Shown here: positions 1-4,920 of the stretch, piece by piece | How the letters are laid out: the number at the start of each line of letters is the position of its first letter | Position numbering within the stretch: position 1 is the first letter of the stretch | Notes under the pieces: generated by a model | Told to the model about the DNA's origin: nothing | The model's database searches: none | Seen by the model: only the letters and a program-made list of their open reading frames with translations | From: an uncultured Azospirillum sp. | GTDB taxonomy: Bacteria; Pseudomonadota; Alphaproteobacteria; RF32; CAG-239 | Direction of reading: 5' to 3' | Assembly: GCA_946184595.1 (NCBI GenBank) | Contig: CAMHFM010000053.1 | Span: forward strand, 1 to 5,734 | DNA length: 5,734 nt | Program-made: the position numbers and the translations under genes

Positions 1-2
1 AA

Positions 3-572
3 TTAGAATATCCTTATTCTAAATGGGCTGTTAAAGCTAAATTGATGGGGGCTTATGCTCATTACAAAGATAAAGCCTATGATGATGCAATTATCAGTCT
101 TGATAGATTTATTAAATTCCATCCCGGAAACAAAGATATTGCATATGCGTATTACTTAAAGGCCTTATGTTATTATGATCAAATTACTGGTGTGGAAAAA
201 GATCAAAGCGTTACAGCAAAAGCAATGGATGCTTTAAATAATGTGGTAATGCGTTTCCCTGAAAGTGACTACGCTAAAGATGCTCGCGCCAAAATTGATT
301 TAACAGTTGATCATTTGGCAGGTAAAGAAATGGAGATCGGTCGCTATTATCTCAAACAACAAAATTATCTGTCTGCCTTAAATCGCTTTTCAGAAGTTGT
401 CACTAAATATCAAACGACATCACATATTGAAGAAGCACTATATCGTCAAACAGAAATTTATACGATTATGGGCTTACCTGATGAAGCCGGAAAAGCAGCA
501 CAAGTCTTGATTTATAATTATCCTGATAGTACTTGGAGCCATGAGGCTAAAAAATTAGTGACGAAGGAATAA
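3..572 (+). CDS. bamD: Outer membrane assembly lipoprotein BamD, C-terminal part (5' end outside window)
   Basis: BamD is a periplasm-facing lipoprotein of the BAM complex that folds beta-barrel proteins into the outer membrane. The frame is open from base 3, so the gene starts upstream. The 189 visible residues begin with LEYPYSKWAVKAKLM, which matches the conserved (Q/E)xPYSxWA stretch of the family. The signal peptide and lipobox cysteine, probably 60-90 residues upstream, are not visible. Helical TPR-like repeats fill the fragment: AYAHYKDKAYDDAI with the FIKFHPGN turn, then ALNNVVMRFPESDYAKDA, then GRYYLKQQNYLSALNRF, then a final repeat ending in LIYNYPDSTWSHEA. The TTG at 42 and ATG at 45 are internal codons, not starts. 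The stop lies 13 nt before recN, which suggests cotranscription. The bamD-recN order is typical of alphaproteobacteria. Confidence 0.9.
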   Translation, partial: LEYPYSKWAVKAKLMGAYAHYKDKAYDDAIISLDRFIKFHPGNKDIAYAYYLKALCYYDQITGVEKDQSVTAKAMDALNNVVMRFPESDYAKDARAKIDLTVDHLAGKEMEIGRYYLKQQNYLSALNRFSEVVTKYQTTSHIEEALYRQTEIYTIMGLPDEAGKAAQVLIYNYPDSTWSHEAKKLVTKE

Positions 573-585
573 GGTTTAAAGATAG

Positions 586-1638
586 ATGCTTTCTTCCCTG
601 TCAATTCGCAATGTAGTTTTAATTGATAAGCTTGACTTAGATTTTAAGTCAGGCTTAAGCGTTTTAACGGGAGAAACCGGTGCAGGAAAATCAATTTTAC
701 TTGATTCTTTAGGATTGCTGCTTGGAAATCGAGCCGAAACAAACTTAGTTCGCTATGGTGAGGATAAACTATCAGTTACCGGAACTTTTACACTTCCGAC
801 TAATCCCGAATTCAAAACATTGCTTGATGAATATGAATTAGAAGCAGAAGATGAAATTGTTATCAAAAGAACTTTGAATACAGAAGGAAAAGGAAAGATT
901 TTCTTTAATGATCAACCGGTTTCTGCAAAAATTCTAAAAGAAATTGGTCGTTTTCTTGTTGAAATTCATGGTCAATTTGACAATCAAGGATTGCTAAATC
1001 AAGCTAATCATCTTGATATTTTGGATTTATATGGTGGTTATAAGGAAGAATTAAATAAAACAGCTGCATGCTGGAAAATGTATAAGCAAGCCCGTCAAAG
1101 CCGACAAACTGCCGAACAGGATATTCAAAAAGCCAAAACGGATGAAGATAACCTTCGTCATTGGGTTGATGAATTACGCAAGATGAATATCCAAGAGAAT
1201 GAAGAAGAAACACTTTCGCAGCGTCGGCAAGAATTAATGAATGCAGAAAAAATTGTTGCAAGCATCAATGATGCATACGGAGCTTTGACACAAGGAGCAA
1301 ATATTCAAAGCGCATTACGTCAAGCCCAAAATGCTGTAGATAAGGTAAATGCACTAGTAAATGATAAATATAAAATATTAGCCGAAATGCTTGAACAGGC
1401 AGCTATTGACGTCAATGAAAGCGTTAATGAATTGGAAGAATTAGCTTCTAATATTACGATGAACCAAAACGAACTGGAAAGCATAGAAGAGCGCTTGTTC
1501 GCTTTACGTGGGTTAGCCAGAAAACATCAAACGACAATAGGTGATTTACCCTCTGTTTTAGCTGATTTTGAAAAGAAATTAACGGCTATAGAATATGGGG
1601 AAGAAGGTTTAAATAAATTACGAGAAGCTGAAGAATAA
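586..1638 (+). CDS. recN: DNA repair ATPase RecN, N-terminal fragment (gene broken)
   Basis: RecN is an SMC-like ATPase that acts on DNA double-strand breaks. This 350-residue product holds the N-terminal half of the ABC head and most of the coiled coil. Seen: the start MLSSLSIRNVVLIDKLDLDF, Walker A GETGAGKS (residues 29-36), the Q-loop region VEIHGQFDNQ (125-134), then charged heptad-like helices from about 150 to 350, including LRGLARKHQTTIGDLPS of the returning arm. It has no signature, Walker B or H-loop; these are encoded in another frame from 1646. The TAA at 1636-1638 falls in the returning arm, so the product alone cannot hydrolyse ATP in the usual way. The start is ATG 586, with a weak AAGG (571-574) overlapping the bamD stop. 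Identity as RecN is secure; whether a functional protein is made is not. Confidence 0.88.
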   Translation: MLSSLSIRNVVLIDKLDLDFKSGLSVLTGETGAGKSILLDSLGLLLGNRAETNLVRYGEDKLSVTGTFTLPTNPEFKTLLDEYELEAEDEIVIKRTLNTEGKGKIFFNDQPVSAKILKEIGRFLVEIHGQFDNQGLLNQANHLDILDLYGGYKEELNKTAACWKMYKQARQSRQTAEQDIQKAKTDEDNLRHWVDELRKMNIQENEEETLSQRRQELMNAEKIVASINDAYGALTQGANIQSALRQAQNAVDKVNALVNDKYKILAEMLEQAAIDVNESVNELEELASNITMNQNELESIEERLFALRGLARKHQTTIGDLPSVLADFEKKLTAIEYGEEGLNKLREAEE

Positions 1639-1648
1639 AAAGGTTATG
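1613..1648 (+). other. Frame-change junction within recN
   Basis: The upstream frame ends NKLREAEE-stop (TAA 1636-1638). The downstream frame is open from 1613 and regains RecN homology at codons KKV (1637-1645). Skipping the single T at 1636 would join them as EE-KKVMVEL, giving about 528 residues. RecN proteins are usually about 550-560. About 25 residues of the returning coiled-coil arm appear to be missing at exactly this point, judging from remembered family members. A deletion of 3n+2 bases fits best. The site is short, purine-rich and in a low-complexity coiled coil, which is also where assembly collapse can occur. Confidence 0.7.
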
Positions 1649-2173
1649 GTAGAATTACCGCCGTTAAAAATGGAAAAAGCCAAATTTATGACGCTGATTG
1701 AAAAAAATGATGAAACAGGTTGGAATGAAAAAGGATTTGACAGTGTCGCTTTTACCGTCTCGACTAATCCGAATTCTCCGCAAGGCCCATTAAATAAAAT
1801 TGCATCAGGGGGCGAATTGGCCAGATTTATGTTGGCTCTGAAAGTTAATTTAGCTCAAAGTTCAAATATCGGAACAATGATTTTCGATGAGGTGGATGCC
1901 GGTGTTGGTGGAGCAACCGCTCAAGCTGTCGGTGAGAGATTAGCACGCTTAGCTAAAACCGTTCAGATTTTGGTTGTGACCCATTCTCCGCAAGTGGCAG
2001 CATGTGGAAATCATCATTTTAAAGTGGAAAAATATACGGTTGATAATATAACAACGACAACAGTAAAAGAATTAAATGATATTGAGCGACACGAGGAAGT
2101 TGCCCGTATGTTGGCCGGAGAGGTCATTACGGATGAAGCGCGTGCCGCCGCAAAAGTTTTAATAAATCAGTAG
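1646..2173 (+). CDS. recN: DNA repair ATPase RecN, C-terminal fragment (gene broken)
   Basis: This frame carries the C-terminal half of the RecN ABC head: VELPPLKMEKAKF, signature ASGGELAR (residues 53-60), Walker B TMIFDEVDAGVGG (77-89), H-loop VTHSPQVAA (111-119) and the RecN tail EVARMLAGEVITDEARAAAK. All the catalytic motifs missing from the upstream fragment are here and intact, which suggests a recent break or a sequence error. The homology starts slightly before the ATG (codons for KKV at 1637-1645), so the ATG at 1646 is an internal methionine of ancestral RecN. If translated separately it would need reinitiation 7 nt after the upstream stop. AAAAGG at 1638-1643 is only 2 nt from the ATG, poor for a ribosome site. 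The stop TAG overlaps the Shine-Dalgarno sequence of gltX. Confidence 0.85.
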   Translation: MVELPPLKMEKAKFMTLIEKNDETGWNEKGFDSVAFTVSTNPNSPQGPLNKIASGGELARFMLALKVNLAQSSNIGTMIFDEVDAGVGGATAQAVGERLARLAKTVQILVVTHSPQVAACGNHHFKVEKYTVDNITTTTVKELNDIERHEEVARMLAGEVITDEARAAAKVLINQ

Positions 2174-2179
2174 AGGTGA
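2173..2179 (+). promoter_or_regulatory. Ribosome binding site of gltX
   Basis: GAGGTGA is a strong anti-SD match 3 nt before the ATG at 2183. Its first base is the last base of the recN stop codon, so gltX translation is probably closely linked to the recN reading frame. It supports the chosen gltX start. Confidence 0.75.
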
Positions 2180-2182
2180 GAG

Positions 2183-3622
2183 ATGAAAGTAAGAACCAGA
2201 TTTGCCCCAAGCCCGACAGGCTATATGCACATTGGAAATTTAAGAACGGCTTTGTATGAATATTTAATAGCTAAAGCCTCTGATGGTGAATTTATTTTAC
2301 GTATTGAAGATACGGACCAGAAACGTTATGTCGAAGGTGCAACCGATATTATTTATGCTACTTTGAAACGGGTTGGTATGCTCTGGGATGAAGGACCGGA
2401 TATTGGTGGTAATTATGGACCATATGTTCAATCTGAGCGTAAACCGATTTATGCCGAATATGCTCATAAACTTGTTGATTTGGGTGGAGCTCATTATTGT
2501 TTTTGCGCCGACAACGGGGATGAAGAAGAAAATGAGGAAGAAGATTTAGCCGCTAAATTTGCTAAATTTAAGGATCCGTGTAAATTTATTACTAAGGAAG
2601 AAGCCCGCGAACGCATTGCTAAAGGCGAAAAATTTACAGTCCGCCAAACAATTAATAAAACTGGAAAATCAAAATTTCATGACGTCGTTTATGGGGATAT
2701 TGAAATTGACTATGACGAATTGGATGAAGGCGTCCTGTTAAAATCAGACGGAATGCCGACATATAATTTTGCCAACGTTATTGATGATCATTTGATGCAA
2801 ATTTCGCACGTCGTCCGGGGTAATGAGTATATTTCTTCAACACCGAAATATAACTTGCTTTATGAAGCTTACGGCTGGACACCACCGATCTATGTTCATG
2901 TGCCGCCGGTTATGAAAGATGCACAACATAAATTGAGTAAGCGTAATGGTGATGCTTCTTTCCAAGATTTAGTCGCCAAAGGTTATTTGCCGGAAGCAAT
3001 TTTGAATTATATTGCTTTATTAGGTTGGAATCCGGGAACAGAGCAAGAAATTTTCTCTTTGGATGAACTGAAAAAATGCTTTACCGCTGAACGTTTACAC
3101 CAATCTCCGGCAATTTTTGACGGCGTAAAATTAAAATGGATGAACGGTCAGTATATTCGTAATCTGAGTGCTGAAGAATTCCATAAATTAGCAATGCCGT
3201 ATTATGAAAAAGCCTTAACCCGTAAGGTTAATTTGGAAGCATTGAGCAGCGTTATGCAACCACGTATTGAGACATTGCAAGATATTGTTGAGCAAGTTGA
3301 TTTCATAGAAAATTTACCGACTTACGGCAATGAGTTGTTTATCAATAAAAAGATGAAAACAGATGAAACAATTGCTAAACAAGGATTGCAATATGCTCAT
3401 GAAGCTCTCAAAAATCAAAATGAGTGGACGAATGAAGCGTTGTTTGAGTGCTTAAAAACAGTTGCTGCCGAAAAAGAGATGAAAAACGGGCAAATTTTGT
3501 ATCCGGTTCGTATTGCACTGAGTGGCAAGGAAACCACACCGGGAGGAGCAACAGAATTAGCTGTCGTTTTAGGTAAGGAAGAAACCCTGCGCCGTATCGA
3601 ATTAGCTCTTGGACAATTATAG
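2183..3622 (+). CDS. gltX: Glutamyl-tRNA synthetase
   Basis: This class I aminoacyl-tRNA synthetase joins glutamate to tRNA-Glu in the cytosol. It is complete at 479 residues, normal for bacterial GluRS (about 470-500). Seen: the HIGH region PSPTGYMHIGNLRTA (residues 9-23), FILRIEDTD (37-45), GPYVQSER (79-86), KSDGMPTYNFANVIDDHLM (187-205), the KMSKS loop KLSKRNGD (250-257), then the helical anticodon-binding domain. C106, C108 and C133 have the CxC-x24-C spacing of the zinc site known in E. coli GluRS, but the position of the fourth ligand is F135. An acidic run, GDEEENEEED, follows the CxC. Much of the sequence (GNLRTALY, KYNLLYEAYGW, SPAIFDGVKLKWMNGQYIR) recalls clostridial GluRS more than the alphaproteobacterial type, so acquisition by transfer is possible. 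Last gene of the probable bamD-recN-gltX unit. Confidence 0.96.
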   Translation: MKVRTRFAPSPTGYMHIGNLRTALYEYLIAKASDGEFILRIEDTDQKRYVEGATDIIYATLKRVGMLWDEGPDIGGNYGPYVQSERKPIYAEYAHKLVDLGGAHYCFCADNGDEEENEEEDLAAKFAKFKDPCKFITKEEARERIAKGEKFTVRQTINKTGKSKFHDVVYGDIEIDYDELDEGVLLKSDGMPTYNFANVIDDHLMQISHVVRGNEYISSTPKYNLLYEAYGWTPPIYVHVPPVMKDAQHKLSKRNGDASFQDLVAKGYLPEAILNYIALLGWNPGTEQEIFSLDELKKCFTAERLHQSPAIFDGVKLKWMNGQYIRNLSAEEFHKLAMPYYEKALTRKVNLEALSSVMQPRIETLQDIVEQVDFIENLPTYGNELFINKKMKTDETIAKQGLQYAHEALKNQNEWTNEALFECLKTVAAEKEMKNGQILYPVRIALSGKETTPGGATELAVVLGKEETLRRIELALGQL

Positions 3623-3638
3623 ACAAACAAAAAACTTG

Positions 3639-3706
3639 CAAAATAAAAAACTGTATAATATCTTACAGACACGTGAGATATTATACAGTAATTATTTTGT
3701 TTTTTT
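3639..3706 (+). terminator. Long AT-rich hairpin after gltX, probable intrinsic terminator
   Basis: The arms at 3650-3665 and 3674-3689 pair over 16 bp with a single G-U wobble and an 8-nt loop (3666-3673). Outside a short bulge, CAAAATAA (3639-3646) also pairs with TTATTTTG (3692-3699), and seven T's follow (3700-3706). The A-rich flank at 3627-3634 would give a U-run on the other strand. The stem is unusually AT-rich for a terminator, and each arm contains TATAAT, one on each strand. A regulator-binding palindrome is an alternative. Placement 16 nt after the gltX stop favours termination. Confidence 0.6.
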
Positions 3707-3719
3707 AATTTTATAGCGT

Positions 3720-4445
3720 ATGAAATTAGTAAGCATTTATGTTGTCGGTGAGCTGGAGCACATCGCACAACACCAAGGAAACATCATCATTCGTACACGA
3801 TGCAATCGCAAAGTTAAGGTCTATGAGGGAGGGAAGGAGCTAGAAGAGCCTTTTAAGGGGCTCTGTGCAGTCATTCCTAAAAAGCAAACAAACCTGAGCC
3901 ATCCAATCGGAATCTTTTCTGAAGGCGATAAAGTGAGACTCACTCGCTTTGTTGATGAAAAAGAAGATTTTAAAGATGATTACGATTACGATGAAGAAGA
4001 TGATGAGGTTGACAACGGTAAATACAGACTTGAGAATCTGACGTTGTCAAAACTCTCTGGTCTTGAGGCGCTGGAGCCCAAAAAGTCTGACGGCCAGCCG
4101 TTTAGTGTTGAGGTAATAGGAACACTTGTGCGTCTTGGTTACAACAGAGGAAAAAATGTTGCTATTCGCATTAACTGTTCTAAGAAAATCTACACTTTCT
4201 TCGATGAGAATAATAAAATGTCGAAGAAAGAAGCTGCGTTCGAGAAAACTATTTACGGCGAAATCTCAAAGGATGAGCTCCGCCTTGATCTGTGTATAGA
4301 CACGTATGCCGTCTATAAAGAAGGCGATACTGTAAGTTTGTCTCGTCTCTCTGAAGGTTCTTTTGACCTTGACAACTTGACCATGTCAATCATGTATGGG
4401 AGTGGAATGGCAAAATACCAGACAGAGTTGGAGTTGCGCCCGTAA
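3720..4445 (+). CDS. Unknown protein with two copies of an unrecognised domain
   Basis: I do not recognise this 241-residue protein. It is made of two related halves. Copy A (about residues 5-112) and copy B (about 129-225) share three motifs in order: IIIRTRCNRKVKVY and VAIRINCSKKIYTF, then EGDKVRLTR and EGDTVSLSR, then YRLENLTLS and FDLDNLTMS. Each copy opens with a V(V/I)GxL strand. Alternating hydrophobic residues suggest small beta-rich domains. Copy A alone carries a very acidic insert (residues 78-98, rich in D and E) before its last motif. There is no signal peptide, membrane segment or catalytic signature; the product is probably cytosolic. The start is ATG 3720, directly after an in-frame TAG at 3714; no Shine-Dalgarno is visible in the AT-rich leader. 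The next gene encodes a third copy of the domain. Hairpins on both sides suggest it is its own transcription unit. The coding evidence is good; the function is unknown. Confidence 0.85.
   Translation: MKLVSIYVVGELEHIAQHQGNIIIRTRCNRKVKVYEGGKELEEPFKGLCAVIPKKQTNLSHPIGIFSEGDKVRLTRFVDEKEDFKDDYDYDEEDDEVDNGKYRLENLTLSKLSGLEALEPKKSDGQPFSVEVIGTLVRLGYNRGKNVAIRINCSKKIYTFFDENNKMSKKEAAFEKTIYGEISKDELRLDLCIDTYAVYKEGDTVSLSRLSEGSFDLDNLTMSIMYGSGMAKYQTELELRP
3732..4394 (+). repeat. Tandem domain duplication within the unknown gene
   Basis: The unit at 3732-4055 (protein residues 5-112) and the unit at 4104-4394 (residues 129-225) encode the same order of motifs: VxGxL, IRxxCxxK, GDxVxLxR, then (Y/F)xLxNLT(L/M)S. 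The cysteine (C28 and C153) and the IR before it are kept. The DNA of the two units has diverged well beyond easy alignment, so the duplication is old. A linker rich in Glu, Pro and Lys (residues 113-127) separates them. Confidence 0.75.
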
Positions 4446-4446
4446 C

Positions 4447-4486
4447 AAAAAACCTCTCGGAACATTTTGTTCAGAGAGGTTTTTTT
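4447..4486 (+). terminator. Intrinsic terminator after the two-domain unknown gene
   Basis: AAAAAACCTCTC (4447-4458) pairs with GAGAGGTTTTTT (4474-4485). An inner GAACA/TGTTC stem (4460-4464 with 4468-4472) is separated from it by one G-A mismatch, with a TTT loop. A T-run closes it. It begins one base after the stop codon, and its A/T flanks would let it work on both strands. Confidence 0.9.
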
Positions 4487-4504
4487 AAATTTAAGCAAAT
4501 TCCA

Positions 4505-4532
4505 TTGACAAGAATGAAAAACGTGTGATATT
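4505..4532 (+). promoter_or_regulatory. Candidate sigma-70 type promoter for the single-domain unknown gene
   Basis: A perfect -35 box TTGACA (4505-4510) is followed after 16 nt by GATATT (4527-4532), a 4 of 6 match to TATAAT. It is preceded by TG at 4524-4525, as in extended -10 promoters. It lies just after a terminator, as an independent promoter should. An AT-rich stretch (4480-4500) lies upstream. The predicted transcript would start near 4539 and have a leader of about 60 nt. Imperfect -10, so moderate confidence. Confidence 0.5.
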
Positions 4533-4579
4533 CCACGAAATACGAGAAATATTATGTATTTAATTATTAATTAAAATTC

Positions 4580-4593
4580 GGAAGGGATGGTGA
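4580..4593 (+). promoter_or_regulatory. Ribosome binding site for the GTG start at 4598
   Basis: GGAAGGG (4580-4586) and GGTGA (4589-4593) both match the anti-SD complement; the second sits at a spacing of 4 nt from GTG 4598. The ATG at 4587 lies inside this site but opens only four codons before TGA (4599-4601), so it is not the gene start. Confidence 0.45.
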
Positions 4594-4597
4594 CATT

Positions 4598-4888
4598 GTG
4601 ATTATCCGTATGCAGTGCGAAGACAAAGTACTCATATATCGTGATGAGAAGAATAAAGAACATGAGCAAAAACAAACCGGGGCATACAACCGCAAGATTT
4701 GTGCTTCTATTCGAAGAGAATCTCTCAAAACCAGTGATCCGATAGCAGGCTTTGCCAAAGGAGATCGTATCGAATTAACACGTGAAGAAGAAATTCGTTT
4801 TGTTTATGGCGAAAAAAAGCGTAATTACACGCTTAAGAATTTAACGCTTTCTTCTCAAGAATGGGTAAAACTAAGTTCAGAAGAATAA
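4598..4888 (+). CDS. Unknown protein, single copy of the same domain as the upstream gene
   Basis: This 96-residue product is not recognised, but it is a paralogue of the domains in the upstream gene. It has IIRMQCEDKVLIY (residues 2-14), DPIAGFAKGDRIELTR (47-62, matching HPIGIFSEGDKVRLTR of copy A) and YTLKNLTLS (77-85). It lacks the opening VxGxL strand of the other copies. In the same frame upstream, codons for LKFGRDGDIV still look homologous (from 4571), up to a TAA at 4568-4570. The ancestral gene may therefore have been longer and lost its 5' end. The GTG start at 4598 is supported by GGTGA (4589-4593) 4 nt upstream and GGAAGGG just before it; ATG 4610 is an alternative. No signal peptide or membrane segment. 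It could be a functional short gene or a decaying one. It converges on serS. Confidence 0.65.
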   Translation: MIIRMQCEDKVLIYRDEKNKEHEQKQTGAYNRKICASIRRESLKTSDPIAGFAKGDRIELTREEEIRFVYGEKKRNYTLKNLTLSSQEWVKLSSEE

Positions 4889-4919
4889 AAAAGACAGATC
4901 ATTTTGATCTGTCTTTTTT
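4887..4919. terminator. Bidirectional intrinsic terminator between convergent genes
   Basis: AAAAAAGACAGATCA (4887-4901) pairs perfectly with TGATCTGTCTTTTTT (4905-4919) around a TTT loop. It begins inside the TAA of the plus-strand unknown gene and ends one base before the serS stop codon. The flanking A and T runs give a U-tail in both directions, so it can end both transcripts. Confidence 0.9.
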
Positions 4920-4920
4920 A

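Noticed and set aside
1004..1261. Minus-strand open frame inside recN
   Set aside because: Antisense shadow of the recN coiled coil with no ribosome site or recognisable motif.
1630..1645. Programmed frameshift joining the two recN parts
   Set aside because: A +1 shift at GAA-TAA-A would join the frames, but there is no known slippery heptamer, internal SD or structure, and the joined protein would still lack part of the coiled coil. Deletion or sequence error is simpler.
2559..2741. Plus-strand short open frame inside gltX
   Set aside because: Shadow in another frame of a clear gltX coding region.
3636..3659. Promoter TTGCAA (3636-3641) with TATAAT (3654-3659) before the two-domain unknown gene
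   Set aside because: The spacer is only 12 nt, too short for a sigma-70 promoter, and the TATAAT lies in a hairpin arm.
3415..3768. Minus-strand open frame of 117 codons across the end of gltX and the start of the unknown gene
   Set aside because: It runs through the terminator hairpin and antisense to two well-supported genes; its translation is Ser/Phe-rich with no domain.
4587..4601. Mini-ORF ATG GTG ACA TTG TGA overlapping the GTG start at 4598
   Set aside because: The ATG lies within the ribosome site itself and only four codons follow; there is no evidence of a regulatory leader peptide.
3639..4919. The three hairpins as a repeat family or CRISPR-like array
   Set aside because: Their stems have unrelated sequences and each fits a terminator position; there are no regular repeats or spacers.
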